A DNA stretch of 64,000 nt from Chromatiales bacterium. GTDB taxonomy: Bacteria > Pseudomonadota > Gammaproteobacteria > SpSt-1174. The notes beneath the pieces are model-generated. The model was given only the letters and a program-made list of their open reading frames with translations, ran no database searches and had not been told where the DNA came from. A program made the translations under genes and the position numbers. This document shows positions 41,826 to 51,350 of this stretch, piece after piece. Position 1 is the first letter of the stretch; every line of letters begins with the position of its first letter. Location of the stretch: NCBI GenBank assembly GCA_014762505.1, contig JABURS010000028.1, positions 1 to 64,000 of the forward strand, given 5' to 3'.

Positions 41826-42098
41826 ATGAACAAATCCGAACTGATTGATGCGATCGCGAGCAATGCCAATCTGTCCAAGGCCGATGCCGGCCGTGCACTG
41901 GACGGTTTCATCGAGGCCGTGACCACCGCCATGAAGGGCGACGACCAGGTCACCATCGTGGGCTTTGGCACCTTCCTCGTGCGTTCCCGTGATGCGCGCA
42001 CCGGTCGCAACCCGCGCACCGGCGAAAGCATCCAGATCCCGGCATCGAAAGTTCCGAGCTTCAAGGCTGGCAAAGCCCTGAAGGATGCCGTAAACTAG
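41826..42098 (+). CDS. hupB: HU DNA-binding protein, beta-type
   Basis: A 90-residue nucleoid protein. [20 protein letters not shown] opens the helical dimer body, and [21 protein letters not shown] leads into the DNA-binding arm and the conserved RNPRTG motif with its intercalating proline. The position after lon matches hupB of other Gammaproteobacteria. The frame is open upstream, but those residues are leader sequence. A tRNA-Val gene begins only 16 bases after the stop, too close for a normal separate promoter. Confidence 0.96.
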   Translation: MNKSELIDAIASNANLSKADAGRALDGFIEAVTTAMKGDDQVTIVGFGTFLVRSRDARTGRNPRTGESIQIPASKVPSFKAGKALKDAVN

Positions 42099-42114
42099 CG
42101 CCCTTTCTCGGCGC

Positions 42115-42190
42115 GGGTGCTTAGCTCAGTTGGTAGAGCGTCGCCCTTACAAGGCGAATGTCGGGAGTTCGAGCCTCTCAGCACCCACCA
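42115..42190 (+). tRNA. tRNA-Val (anticodon TAC)
   Basis: 76 bases. Acceptor GGGTGCT pairs with AGCACCC, ending ACCA. The anticodon loop CTTACAA gives TAC. Placed 16 bases after hupB, it is probably cut from a hupB-tRNA transcript. Confidence 0.97.
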
Positions 42191-42205
42191 AAGAAAAAAG
42201 GTTTA

Positions 42206-42282
42206 GGAGCGGTAGTTCAGCTGGTTAGAATACCGGCCTGTCACGCCGGGGGTCGCGGGTTCGAGTCCCGTCCGCTCCGCCA
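42206..42282 (+). tRNA. tRNA-Asp (anticodon GTC), copy 1
   Basis: 77 bases. Acceptor GGAGCGG pairs with CCGCTCC, ending GCCA. The anticodon loop CTGTCAC gives GTC. Identical over its whole length to the copy at 42376. Confidence 0.97.
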
Positions 42283-42290
42283 AGATGGAT

Positions 42291-42313
42291 TAAGGGCGCC
42301 TGGCGCGCCCTTA
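42291..42313 (+). terminator. hairpin between the two tRNA-Asp genes
   Basis: Perfect 9-bp stem TAAGGGCGC/GCGCCCTTA with a 5-base loop, followed by TTCTTT. It could terminate or attenuate, limiting the second copy, or serve as a processing site. Confidence 0.55.
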
Positions 42314-42375
42314 TTCTTTGCCCGCAGGGAAGTCGGGCATCGCACGTTACCCCACGTGCTGGATACAAACACTCT

Positions 42376-42452
42376 GGAGCGGTAGTTCAGCTGGTTAGAA
42401 TACCGGCCTGTCACGCCGGGGGTCGCGGGTTCGAGTCCCGTCCGCTCCGCCA
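42376..42452 (+). tRNA. tRNA-Asp (anticodon GTC), copy 2
   Basis: 77 bases, identical to copy 1 (42206-42282). The flanking sequences differ, so the repeat unit is just the tRNA. A strong terminator follows. Confidence 0.97.
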
Positions 42453-42460
42453 TCTTCGAA

Positions 42461-42495
42461 AAACGCCTCTTCCGCATGGAAGGGGCGTTTTTTTT
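42461..42495 (+). terminator. rho-independent terminator after the tRNA cluster
   Basis: 13-bp stem (42461-42473 with 42478-42490, one G-U pair) with loop GCAT. The T-run continues for eight bases (42488-42495). Confidence 0.93.
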
Positions 42496-42597
42496 CGTCC
42501 CTGGATTTCTTGCCCGTGACGCGGTCATGATAGCCAAAATCCGGTATCATCCGGCTTTCGTCTCGCGAAACAACCAGACAACACGGATTGCCCACAC

Positions 42598-44493
42598 ATG
42601 CTGTTACGTATACACGATCTCGCCAAGGGCTGGATTGCCTATGTCATCTTCGGCCTGCTGATCCTGACCTTCGCCCTCTGGGGTATTCACTCCTATATCG
42701 GTGGCGGGGGTGAGCGTTATGTCGCCGAGGTCAACGGCGAGATCATTACCCAGCGCGAGTTCCGTAACATCGTACAGACCGAGCGCGAGAACCTGCGCCA
42801 GATGTTCGGCGGCCAGCTGCCTGCCGACCTGGTGAGCGACGAGATGATCCGCGAGCGGGCCCTGGAATCGGCCATCGCCCGCAAGCTCATCGAGCAGATG
42901 CTGGCGACCTACGGCTTTGCCGTGAGTGATGCCGAGGTGCTGGCCCACATCCGCAGCCAACCCTTCTTCCAGGAAGAAGGACGCTTCAGCCCCCAGCGCT
43001 ACGAGAACATCCTCAAGCAGCAGCAGATTGCCAAGGGCAGCTACGAGGCCTCGGTGCGTGAGCAGCTGCGCATGGAGCAGCTGCGACAGGGCGTGGCGGA
43101 AACGGCCTTCGTCACGCCGGCCGTGCGTGACGACTTGGTGCGCCTCAAGCGCCAGGAGCGCGAGTTGACCTATGCCCTGATTTCGCTGGAGCAGTTCCGC
43201 GCCGGATTCGAGCCGGACGAGGCCGAGATCCGCGCCTATTATGAGGCCAATCCGCAGGCCTTCATGAGCCCGGAGCGCGTACGCATCGACTACGTCATCC
43301 TCGACGAGCAGCGCCTGCGCGAGGAGGTGGCGGCCACCGAAGAAGACCTGCGTGCCTACTATCAGTCCAATCTGGATGCCTACATCACGCCGGAGACCCG
43401 GCGCGCGGCCCACATCCTCGTACCGGTGGAAGAGGGTGACGCGGAAGCGGCCCGCGCCCGCGCCGAGGCGCTGGTCGAGCGTATCCGGGCAGGGGAGTCC
43501 TTTGCCGACGTGGCTCGCGAGGCCTCTGCCGACAGCCTTTCGGCCCAGGCCGGCGGCGATCTGGGGTTCCTCGCCCGTGGCGACATGGAACCCGCCTTCG
43601 AGGACGTGCTGTTCGTGCTGGAGCAGGGACAGGTCAGCGCACCGGTGCGTACCGAGCTCGGCTGGCAGATCCTCACCGTCACCGAGATCGAGCCCGCCCA
43701 GCAGCGGCCCTTTGCCGAGGTGCGCGAGGCGATCGAGAGGGAATATCGCCTGCGCGAGGCCGAGGACCGTTTCTTCGTGCTCACCGAGCGCCTGCGCACC
43801 GCGAGCTTCGAGCAGCAGGACAGCCTGACGCCGGCCGCCGCCGCCATCGGCGCCGAGCTGCAGACCAGCGACTGGTTCACCCTGGATGAAGGCAGTGGTT
43901 TCGCCGCGGATGCCATGATCCGTCGCACCGCCTTCAGCCAGCGCGTGCTCGATGCCGGCCAGAACAGCGACCTGCTGGAACTCGCCGACGGTCGCCTGGC
44001 GGTACTGCGGGTGGCGGCGCACGAGCCTTCGGCACCGCGTCCCTTCGAGGCCGTGCGGGACGAGGCACGTGCCATGCTGGTGGAAGCGGGCGCGCGTGAC
44101 CGCGTGCGCGAGCTTGGCCGTACGGCGCTGGTCCGCCTGCAGGAGGGAGCGACGCTCGAGGCGGCGGTACGCGGCATCCCGGCCACGCTGGAGCGCCCGG
44201 GCTTTGTTGCGCGTGATGCGGCCGAGGGTGTGCCTCCCGCCCTGCTGCGGCGTGCCTTTACCCTCACCCGGCCCGATACGGACGGGCAGAGCGTGGATGG
44301 TCTGCAGCTCGCCTCCGGCGACTATGCCCTGCTCGTGGTCTCGGCAGTGCGCGACGGCAGCGGCGACCAGGCGCATCAGGCCCGCTATGCCCTGGAGCAG
44401 CAGCGTGCCCGTGCCTCGCTCGAATTCGATGCCTTCTACGGTGCGCTGGAGTCCCGCGCCGAGATCCAGATCTATCGGGAAAACCTCGAATAG
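42598..44493 (+). CDS. ppiD: PpiD-type membrane-anchored periplasmic peptidyl-prolyl isomerase/chaperone
   Basis: One N-terminal membrane segment (about residues 12-34: WIAYVIFGLLILTFALWGI), then a SurA-like chaperone region (about 40-240). A parvulin domain lies near 265-360, with RRAAHILVPVEEGD and QAGGDLGFLARGDMEPAFEDVLF. A C-terminal helical region completes 631 residues. PpiD sits beside the SecYEG exit and helps secreted proteins fold. Placement after hupB and its tRNAs is conserved. The symporter gene follows after 16 bases. Confidence 0.94.
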   Translation: MLLRIHDLAKGWIAYVIFGLLILTFALWGIHSYIGGGGERYVAEVNGEIITQREFRNIVQTERENLRQMFGGQLPADLVSDEMIRERALESAIARKLIEQMLATYGFAVSDAEVLAHIRSQPFFQEEGRFSPQRYENILKQQQIAKGSYEASVREQLRMEQLRQGVAETAFVTPAVRDDLVRLKRQERELTYALISLEQFRAGFEPDEAEIRAYYEANPQAFMSPERVRIDYVILDEQRLREEVAATEEDLRAYYQSNLDAYITPETRRAAHILVPVEEGDAEAARARAEALVERIRAGESFADVAREASADSLSAQAGGDLGFLARGDMEPAFEDVLFVLEQGQVSAPVRTELGWQILTVTEIEPAQQRPFAEVREAIEREYRLREAEDRFFVLTERLRTASFEQQDSLTPAAAAIGAELQTSDWFTLDEGSGFAADAMIRRTAFSQRVLDAGQNSDLLELADGRLAVLRVAAHEPSAPRPFEAVRDEARAMLVEAGARDRVRELGRTALVRLQEGATLEAAVRGIPATLERPGFVARDAAEGVPPALLRRAFTLTRPDTDGQSVDGLQLASGDYALLVVSAVRDGSGDQAHQARYALEQQRARASLEFDAFYGALESRAEIQIYRENLE

Positions 44494-44509
44494 CTGACGG
44501 GGTGGCGGC

Positions 44510-45784
44510 ATGCGTCTGAAACTGCACTGGCAGATCCTGATTGCCCTGGTACTCGCGGTCGTCGCGGGTCTGGTGGCGGGGGACGAGGGGCGGTTTCTCG
44601 GTGTGCGTGCCTATGCCGTATTCGACTTCGTCGGCACCCTGTTTCTCAATGCCCTGAAGATGATCATCGTGCCGCTGGTGGTCTCCTCGATCATCGTCGG
44701 CATCAGCGGGGCGGGGGAACAGGGCGGCTTCGGGCGCCTGGGGATCAAGACACTGGCCTATTATCTGGCCACCTCCACGCTGGCCATCCTTGTCGGTCTG
44801 TTGCTGGTGAATCTGCTGCAGCCGGGCATCGTCGATGGGGCCCCGGCCCAGGAGAGCCTGGGACTGGCCTCGGAGGAAGTGGCAGGCGAGATCGCCAGCA
44901 AGGTCGAGGGCAAGGACGCCACCGATGTGGTCGATGTCTTCAAGCGCATGCTGCCGCCCAATATCGTGGAGGCGGCGGCGGACAACGGCCAGCTGCTCGG
45001 CGTCATCGTCTTCGCCCTCCTCTTCGGTTTCTTCATGACCCGCCTGGTCTCGCCCCGCGGTGACGCCCTGCGCCAGTTCTGGCAGGACGTATTCGACGTG
45101 ATGATGATGATCACCAACTTCGTCATGAAGTTTGCCCCCATCGGTGTCTTCGCCCTGGTGGCCAAGGTGGTGGCGGATACGGGCTTCGAGGTCTTCCAGT
45201 CGGTGGCCCTGTTCGCTATCACGGTGATCCTTGCCCTGGCAGTGCATGTCTTCATCGTCATGCCGCTCATCCTGGGGCTGGTCGGGCGGGTCAATCCGCT
45301 GCGCCATTACCGTGCCATGGCACCGGCCCTGCTCACGGCCTTTTCCACCGCCTCTTCCTCCGCCACGCTGCCGCTCACCATGGACTGCGTGGAAAAAAAC
45401 GCCGGTGTCTCCAACCGCGTGAGCAGTTTCGTGCTGCCGCTGGGGGCGACGGTGAACATGGACGGCACGGCCCTGTATGAATGCGTGGCCGTGATCTTCA
45501 TCGCCCAGGCCTTTGGCGTCGATCTCTCGCTTACCCAGCAACTGCTTATCGTGGTGCTGGCCCTGCTCACCTCGATCGGTGTGGCCGGCGTGCCTTCGGC
45601 AAGCCTGGTCGCCATCGTGGTGATTCTCTCGGTGTTCGGCATACCGCTGGAGGCCATCGGTCTCATCTATGCCGTGGATCGCGTGCTCGACATGCTGCGT
45701 ACCAGTGTGAACGTCTTCGGTGATTCCTGCGGGGCCGTGGTGATCGCCCGCAGCGAGGGCGAGACGGAGATCCTCAAGGCCTGA
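44510..45784 (+). CDS. dicarboxylate/amino acid:cation symporter (DAACS family)
   Basis: A sodium- or proton-coupled transporter of the GltP/DctA fold. Eight or so membrane helices and two re-entrant loops are expected. The family motifs are visible: STASSSATLPLTMDC in the first hairpin and LPLGATVNMDGTALYECVAVIF in helix 7, where the NMDGT motif binds sodium. SIGVAGVPSASLVAI is the second hairpin. Length is 424 aa. Choice between glutamate and C4-dicarboxylate is not possible from sequence. It probably shares a transcript with ppiD, an unusual pairing. Confidence 0.92.
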   Translation: MRLKLHWQILIALVLAVVAGLVAGDEGRFLGVRAYAVFDFVGTLFLNALKMIIVPLVVSSIIVGISGAGEQGGFGRLGIKTLAYYLATSTLAILVGLLLVNLLQPGIVDGAPAQESLGLASEEVAGEIASKVEGKDATDVVDVFKRMLPPNIVEAAADNGQLLGVIVFALLFGFFMTRLVSPRGDALRQFWQDVFDVMMMITNFVMKFAPIGVFALVAKVVADTGFEVFQSVALFAITVILALAVHVFIVMPLILGLVGRVNPLRHYRAMAPALLTAFSTASSSATLPLTMDCVEKNAGVSNRVSSFVLPLGATVNMDGTALYECVAVIFIAQAFGVDLSLTQQLLIVVLALLTSIGVAGVPSASLVAIVVILSVFGIPLEAIGLIYAVDRVLDMLRTSVNVFGDSCGAVVIARSEGETEILKA

Positions 45785-45804
45785 TGGGCCGCTGGTAACA
45801 GGAC

Positions 45805-45840
45805 AAAAAAAGACCGCTTCGTCACCGAAGCGGCCTTTTT
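45805..45840. terminator. bidirectional terminator between the symporter gene and fabI
   Basis: 8-bp stem CCGCTTCG/CGAAGCGG with loop TCAC. An A-run (45805-45811) on the left and a T-run (45836-45840) on the right give a U-tract on both strands. It serves both convergent genes. Confidence 0.92.
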
Positions 45841-45859
45841 CGTCTGATGTCCCGGGCGG

Positions 45860-46642
45860 TCAGTAGCCGGTCATGCCGATGGTGTTGAACCCGCCGTCGA
45901 CATAGGTGATCTCGCCGGTGATGCCGGAGGCGAGGTCGGAGCAGAGGAAGGCGGCGGCGTTGCCGACATCCTCGATGGTGACGTTTCGGCGCAGCGGGGC
46001 ATTGGCCTCGACGTGATCCAGCATCTTGCGGAAGTCGCCGATGCCGGCCGCCGCCAGGGTGCGGATGGGGCCGGCGGAGATGCCGTTGACGCGGGTGCCT
46101 TCCGGACCCAGCGTGTAGGCCAGGTAACGCACGTTGGCCTCGAGGCTGGCCTTGGCCAGGCCCATCACGTTGTAGTTGGGCACGGCACGCACCGCGCCCA
46201 GGTAGCTCAGGGTGAGCAGGGCGCCGCTGCGGCCCTGCATCATCTGGCGCCCGGCCTTGGCCAGGGCGGCGAAACTGTAGGAACTGACGTCGTGGGCGGT
46301 GCGAAAGCCCTCGCGGGTGACGTTGTCGAGGAAGTCGCCCTCGAGCTGTTCCTTGGGGGCGAAGGCCACCGAGTGCACGATGACGTCCAGGTGATCCCAG
46401 TAATCGTCGAGGTGTTCGAAGACGGCCTCGATCTGCTCGTCACTGGAGACGTCGCAGGGCACGATGATCTCCGAGCCGCAGTCGGCGGCGATCTGGTCCA
46501 CGCGGTCCTTGAGCCGTTCGTTCTGGTAGGTGAACGCCAGTTCGGCGCCCTCGCGCTGCATGGCCTTGGCGATGCCATAGGCGATCGAGCGGTTGCTGGC
46601 CACGCCCACGATCAGGACGCGTTTGCCGGACAGGAAGCCCAT
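45860..46642 (-). CDS. fabI: enoyl-[acyl-carrier-protein] reductase, NADH-dependent
   Basis: Last reductive step of each fatty-acid elongation cycle, and the triclosan target. It is a short-chain dehydrogenase. The N-terminus [20 protein letters not shown] has the FabI-type nucleotide motif, and the active-site pair is YNVMGLAK (Y-x6-K). Length is 260 aa. The ATG at 46642 follows GGAGG; the longer open frame adds 87 unlikely residues. Its stop faces the DAACS gene across a bidirectional terminator. Confidence 0.96.
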   Translation of the reverse strand: MGFLSGKRVLIVGVASNRSIAYGIAKAMQREGAELAFTYQNERLKDRVDQIAADCGSEIIVPCDVSSDEQIEAVFEHLDDYWDHLDVIVHSVAFAPKEQLEGDFLDNVTREGFRTAHDVSSYSFAALAKAGRQMMQGRSGALLTLSYLGAVRAVPNYNVMGLAKASLEANVRYLAYTLGPEGTRVNGISAGPIRTLAAAGIGDFRKMLDHVEANAPLRRNVTIEDVGNAAAFLCSDLASGITGEITYVDGGFNTIGMTGY

Positions 46643-46920
46643 CGGTTCATTCCTCCAAAGATCGACAAGGTTCTGGCGCAGGGGGCCTGTGGTACCCGTC
46701 CGTGAACGGTGTCGGCAATGCCCCGGCGCCTGACCGGCCGGGTCGGCTGATGGATCATTGTATGTGGATTCCGTCGCCGGCATCAACGCCGCGGGCCGCT
46801 TGCGCCCGCGACGGTGATTCCATACCCTCGGGGTTTGCGCCCGCGCCATCCGTCCCGCGCCGGCCCGATTCCCGTGGTGCCCCTGCCGGCACCGCCACGA
46901 CAAGAAAAAAGTGCAGACAC
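46643..46920. other. divergent intergenic region, fabI / ABC transporter
   Basis: 278 bases with no supported gene. The only clear element is the fabI ribosome site (GGAGG). A short GC palindrome around GACCGGCCGGGTC (near 46733) is visible. No confident promoter was found for either direction. An open frame extends through here into the binding-protein gene but has no family-like sequence. Confidence 0.5.
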
Positions 46921-48792
46921 ATGGACCGCCAGTTCACCCTGAAAGACCTCGTCCTGTTCGCCACCCTGGGCCTGCTCATCGTGCTGCTGCTCGTGGCCAT
47001 GTACATGGTGGATCGGCAGTGGCTCAAGCTCGCTGCGATGGAGCACAGCCTGCAGGAGCAGGCCCAGGACATGCGTGCCCTGCGAGGCCAGCTGGGCGAG
47101 CTGGAACGGCGGATACGCAGCGGCGAGGTGGTCGCCGGCGCGACGGGGGAGACGACGGCAGCGCAGCAGGGTGACGCCTTCGATCGTGCCTATGCGGCCT
47201 CACGTCAGCCCGATTATGCCGAGGGCGACTGGGTGGTGACGGCCTTCGGTACCGGACTGCAGACCATCACCCCGCTGGTCTCTTCCGATGCCTATGCCTC
47301 CCAGGTGCAGTCCCACGTCCTGGAATCCCTGCTCACCCGCGACCCGCAGACCCTGGAATGGGTGGGGCTGCTCGCCAGGAGCTGGCAGGTCAGCGACGAC
47401 GGCCTGGAGTTCACCTTCCAGATGCACCCCGAGGCCCGCTTCTCGGACGGCGAGCCGCTGACGGCGAACGATGTCGCCTTCACCTTTGCCTTCATCATGA
47501 ACCCGAGGATCGCCGCCCCGCGCGAGCGCGCCTATTACAGCAAGATCGAGTCGGTCACGGCCACCGGCACGCACGAGGTGGTGTTCCGCTTCCGCGAGCC
47601 CTATTTCAACGCCCTGTCGCTGGCCGGCGGGCTGGCCGTGCTGCCGCAGCACTTCTATGCCCCCTATCTGGAAAACCCCGAGGCCTTCAACCAGTCCAAG
47701 GGGCTGCTGCTGGGCTCCGGCCCCTACCGCCTGGGCGACGCCCGTGGCTGGACGCCGGACCAGGGGCTGGTGGAGCTCGAGCGCAACCCGCGCTACTGGG
47801 GGCGGGTGCAGCCGCCCTACGAGCGGGTGATCTGGCGCATCATCGAAAACGACAGCGCGCGGCTCACGACCTTCCGCAACGGCGACATCGACACCTATTC
47901 GGCCCGCCCGCTGGAATACCGCCGTCTGCTGGACGATGCGGCCCTGAGCGCACGCGCCCGGCACTTCGAATACATGAGCCCGGTCTCGGGCTATTCCTAC
48001 ATCGCCTGGAACCAGGGCAGTGCCGAGCGGCCCTCGCCCTTCGCCGACCGGCGAGTGCGCGAGGCCATGACCTGGCTCACCGACCGCCAGCGCATCATCG
48101 ACGAGGTGTTCCTGGGCTATGCCGAGGTGGCAGTGAGCCCCTTCAATCCGCGCAGCCGGCAGCACGATCCGGCACTCAAACCCCGCGGCTTCAGCATCGA
48201 GAAGGCGCGCGCCCTGCTGCGCGAGGCCGGCTACGACGACCGTGACGGCGACGGCGTGATCGAGGATGCCGAGGGCCGTCCCTTCCGCTTCGAGCTCACC
48301 TTCTTCCAGGACAGCGAGGACACCAAGCGCATGGTACTGCTGCTCAGGGACATCTACGCACGCGCCGGGGTGCTGCTCGAGCCGAAACCCACCGAGTGGT
48401 CGGTGATGATCGAGGCGATCCAGAAGCGCGACTTCGACGCCATCACCCTGGGCTGGACCAGCGGACTGGAGACCGACATCTACCAGATCTTCCACAGCAG
48501 CCAGATCGAGGGGCAGGCCGACAACTACGTCGGCTATCGCAACCCCGAGCTCGACCGGCTGATCGACCAGGCCCGCGCCACCGTGGACGAGGACGCGCGC
48601 ATGCCCCTGTGGCAGGCCGCCGAACGCATCCTCCACGAGGATCAGCCCTATACCTTCCTGATGCGACGTCAGCAACTGCTGTTCGTCGATCGGCGCTTCA
48701 GCAACCTGGAGATCACGCGTATGGGGCTCAATTTCCAGATGCTGCCGGTCGAGACCTACGTGCCCGCCCCGGAGCAGAAGTACCCGCGCTAG
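46921..48792 (+). CDS. membrane-anchored peptide-type ABC substrate-binding protein
   Basis: A family 5 solute-binding protein (OppA/DppA/YejA type) of 623 residues. Instead of a cleavable signal or lipobox, it starts with an uncleaved membrane helix (about residues 10-30). A heptad-like coiled coil follows (about 35-65, [21 protein letters not shown]). The binding domain starts near 95; [22 protein letters not shown] and YGEV-like loops match the family. The anchored, coiled-coil format suggests a protein tethered beside its permease. The substrate is unknown. It is the first gene of a four-gene operon; the ATG has only a weak ribosome site. Confidence 0.88.
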   Translation: MDRQFTLKDLVLFATLGLLIVLLLVAMYMVDRQWLKLAAMEHSLQEQAQDMRALRGQLGELERRIRSGEVVAGATGETTAAQQGDAFDRAYAASRQPDYAEGDWVVTAFGTGLQTITPLVSSDAYASQVQSHVLESLLTRDPQTLEWVGLLARSWQVSDDGLEFTFQMHPEARFSDGEPLTANDVAFTFAFIMNPRIAAPRERAYYSKIESVTATGTHEVVFRFREPYFNALSLAGGLAVLPQHFYAPYLENPEAFNQSKGLLLGSGPYRLGDARGWTPDQGLVELERNPRYWGRVQPPYERVIWRIIENDSARLTTFRNGDIDTYSARPLEYRRLLDDAALSARARHFEYMSPVSGYSYIAWNQGSAERPSPFADRRVREAMTWLTDRQRIIDEVFLGYAEVAVSPFNPRSRQHDPALKPRGFSIEKARALLREAGYDDRDGDGVIEDAEGRPFRFELTFFQDSEDTKRMVLLLRDIYARAGVLLEPKPTEWSVMIEAIQKRDFDAITLGWTSGLETDIYQIFHSSQIEGQADNYVGYRNPELDRLIDQARATVDEDARMPLWQAAERILHEDQPYTFLMRRQQLLFVDRRFSNLEITRMGLNFQMLPVETYVPAPEQKYPR

Positions 48793-48801
48793 GCCCAGCC
48801 C

Positions 48802-50178
48802 GTGTCCACCTATATCCTGCGCCGCCTGCTCCTGATGATCCCGACCCTGTTCGGGATCACCCTCGTCGTGTTCGTGGTCATGGCCGCCTCACCGGGCGGC
48901 ATCAGTGCCCAGACCCTGATCGAGGGGCAGGGGCTGGAACCCGAGGCGCGCAAGGCGCTGGAGGACTACTACAACCGCCTCTACGGCCTGGACGACCCGG
49001 CGCCGCTGCAGTATCTGCGCTGGCTCAACAACGTCTCGCCGCTGGGCTTCGAGTTCGACGCCGAGGGACAGGTCGCCGGCTTCGGCCTCAAGGGCAGCGA
49101 TCTCGGCACCAGCTTTCGCTACGGCAGGCCGGTCACCGACCTGCTGGCTGAGCGCATCCCCATCACCCTGCTGCTCAACGCCCTCACGGTGCCGCTGATC
49201 TACGTGATCGCCATCGCCGTGGGGGTGCGTGCCGCCACCCAGCGCGGCAAGGCCTTCGATGTGGGGTCCAGCGTGACCCTGCTGACGCTCTGGTCCATCC
49301 CCAGCATGCTGGCCGGGGTGCTGATGATCGGCTTCTTCGCCAGTGACCAGCACTGGCACTGGTTCCCCACGGCGGGGCTCAATCGGCGCGAGGCCCTGGA
49401 CATGCCCTTCCTGCCTCACTGGGGCTCGCTGGCTGACGTGCTGCTGCTGTTCGTCTGCGCCGCGGTCGGCACCGCCGTCTTCCTGGCCGCCGCCCTGCGC
49501 CTGCCCGCCCGCTACCGGGCGCTGCTGATGGGAGGCGTGGGGCTTGCCGCCGGGGTGGCCATGGCCCGGGCACATGCCGGGGCCCCGGATGGCCTCTATC
49601 TCTTCCTGCCGCTGCTGCTCGGCGTCCTGGCCGCGGCCGTGGGCCATATGCAGTACGTCGGCATGCGCGTGGTGGCCATGGGCAGCATCGGCCTGCTGCT
49701 CGGCATCGGCCTGGCGGTCAGCCTCGGCGGTGGCGGTTTCGTGCCGGGTTTTCTGCTCGACCGCCTGTGGCACTTGGCCCTGCCGGTGGTTTGCCTGGCC
49801 TACGGCAGCTTCGCCTTCCTCGCCAAGCTCACCCGTACCGCCGTGCTGGAGAACCTGCTGGCCGATTATGCGCGCACCGCGCGGGCCAAGGGCGTACCCG
49901 AATCGCAGGTGCTGTGGCGGCACGTGTTCCGCAACAGCCTGTTGCCGCTGATCACGGTGTTCGCGAGCCTGTTGCCGGGGCTGCTGGCCGGCTCGGTCAT
50001 CGTGGAGCAGATCTTCAGCATCGACGGTATGGGCAAGCTGGCCGTCGAGGCGGTGAAGACCCGCGATCGCGAGCTGGTGCTCTCCATCACGCTCATCAGT
50101 GGCCTGCTGACCCTGCTGGGCTATCTGATCGCCGACCTGCTGTACGCGGTGGCCGACCCGCGGGTGAGCTATGACTGA
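48802..50178 (+). CDS. ABC permease, OppB/DppB type, with extra membrane insert
   Basis: N-terminal STYILRRLLLMIPTLFGITL and the C-terminal EAA loop (YARTARAKGVPESQVLWRHV, about 355-385) are standard for the first peptide permease. At 458 residues it is well over 100 longer than usual. The extra length is mostly a hydrophobic block at about 210-312 holding three or four added helices, plus a widened periplasmic loop (about 60-110). The GTG start lies 9 bases after the binding-protein gene. It overlaps the next permease by 8 bases. Confidence 0.88.
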   Translation: MSTYILRRLLLMIPTLFGITLVVFVVMAASPGGISAQTLIEGQGLEPEARKALEDYYNRLYGLDDPAPLQYLRWLNNVSPLGFEFDAEGQVAGFGLKGSDLGTSFRYGRPVTDLLAERIPITLLLNALTVPLIYVIAIAVGVRAATQRGKAFDVGSSVTLLTLWSIPSMLAGVLMIGFFASDQHWHWFPTAGLNRREALDMPFLPHWGSLADVLLLFVCAAVGTAVFLAAALRLPARYRALLMGGVGLAAGVAMARAHAGAPDGLYLFLPLLLGVLAAAVGHMQYVGMRVVAMGSIGLLLGIGLAVSLGGGGFVPGFLLDRLWHLALPVVCLAYGSFAFLAKLTRTAVLENLLADYARTARAKGVPESQVLWRHVFRNSLLPLITVFASLLPGLLAGSVIVEQIFSIDGMGKLAVEAVKTRDRELVLSITLISGLLTLLGYLIADLLYAVADPRVSYD

Positions 50179-51346
50179 CGTGGCCCGCATGCGCCAGCGC
50201 AGCTACTCGGCCCGCATCGCGCGCGAGGTGCTGGGGGCCTGGGGGGCGCGCATCGGCCTGGCCTGGATCCTGCTGCTGGCCGGTGTGGCGGTGTTCGCAC
50301 CGTTCCTCGCCAGCAGCCATCCCTGGTTGCTGAGCCGTGAGGGCAGCATCCAGAGCCCGGTGCTCGCCCATCTCACCGCCGGTGACGTGATGCTGCTGAC
50401 CGCCTTCCTCGCCATGCTGATCCTGTGGCGGCTGCACCTGGCACTCTACCGCAAGGGGCTCATCCTGCTCGCTGCCGTGCTGCTCGCCGGGCTGGCGGGC
50501 GGCGCCTGGCTCAAGCCGCCGCAGATCGTCATCTACGAACAATACCGCGAGGCCGAGCGCGCGGGGGTTTACGACTGGGTGCTGCACGCGCCCATCCCGT
50601 ACTCGCCCAAGGACTACCTGCGCGATGTGGGACAGACCGGCCTGCAGGGCCCGCTGGCCCATGCGCAGCATCGCCACTGGATGGGCACGGAGGAGAATGG
50701 GGCCGACGTGCTCAGCCGCATGATCCATGCCTCGCGCATCGCGCTCGGCATCGGCTTCGTCGCCACCGGCATCGCCATGGTGCTGGGCGTGATCATCGGC
50801 GGGTTGATGGGCTACTTCTCTGGCATCGTCGACATCATCGGCATGCGCCTGGTGGAGATCTTCGAGGCCATACCGCAGCTCTTTCTGCTGCTCACCTTCG
50901 TCGCCTTCTTCGGCCGCAGCCTGTACATCATGATGGTGATCATCGGGCTCACGGCCTGGCCGGGCTATGCGCGCTATGTGCGTGCCGAGTACCTCAAGCT
51001 GCGTCGTCAGGACTATGTGCAGGCCGCCGTTGCCGCGGGCATCCCGCTCACCTCGGTGCTGTTTCGCCACATCCTGCCCAATGGCGTGGCCCCCATCCTG
51101 GTGGCGGCGAGCTTCGGCGTGGCCTCGGCCATCCTCGCCGAGGCGGTGCTGAGCTTCCTCGGCCTGGGCCTGGTGGACGATCCCTCCTGGGGGCAGATGC
51201 TCAGCCAGGCCGTGAAGTCCTCCACCTTCAACTGGTGGATGGCGCTGTTTCCGGGCGGGGCGATCTTCCTCACCGTGCTGGCCTACAACCTGATCGGCGA
51301 GTCGATGCGCGATGCCATCGACCCCTATCTGAAGAAGTCGAGGTGA
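50171..51346 (+). CDS. ABC permease, OppC/DppC type, with extra membrane insert
   Basis: Second permease of the transporter. After the first helix comes an insert at about 62-145 with two added hydrophobic segments and the periplasmic-looking PPQIVIYEQYREAERAGVY. WMGTEENGADVLSRMIHASR then resumes the canonical OppC sequence. The EAA loop is at about 265-303 (VQAAVAAGIPLTSVLFRHIL). Length is 391 aa against about 300 for typical OppC. It is coupled by overlap to the upstream permease. Confidence 0.88.
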   Translation: MTDVARMRQRSYSARIAREVLGAWGARIGLAWILLLAGVAVFAPFLASSHPWLLSREGSIQSPVLAHLTAGDVMLLTAFLAMLILWRLHLALYRKGLILLAAVLLAGLAGGAWLKPPQIVIYEQYREAERAGVYDWVLHAPIPYSPKDYLRDVGQTGLQGPLAHAQHRHWMGTEENGADVLSRMIHASRIALGIGFVATGIAMVLGVIIGGLMGYFSGIVDIIGMRLVEIFEAIPQLFLLLTFVAFFGRSLYIMMVIIGLTAWPGYARYVRAEYLKLRRQDYVQAAVAAGIPLTSVLFRHILPNGVAPILVAASFGVASAILAEAVLSFLGLGLVDDPSWGQMLSQAVKSSTFNWWMALFPGGAIFLTVLAYNLIGESMRDAIDPYLKKSR

Positions 51347-51350
51347 GGCC

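Noticed and set aside
42206-42452. Duplicate tRNA-Asp genes as attachment-site remnants of an integrated element
   Set aside because: No integrase or foreign genes lie between or beside them, and tandem tRNA-Asp after hupB is, from memory, normal in pseudomonads.
46643-46903. N-terminal extension of FabI
   Set aside because: FabI homology and a GGAGG ribosome site place the start at 46642.
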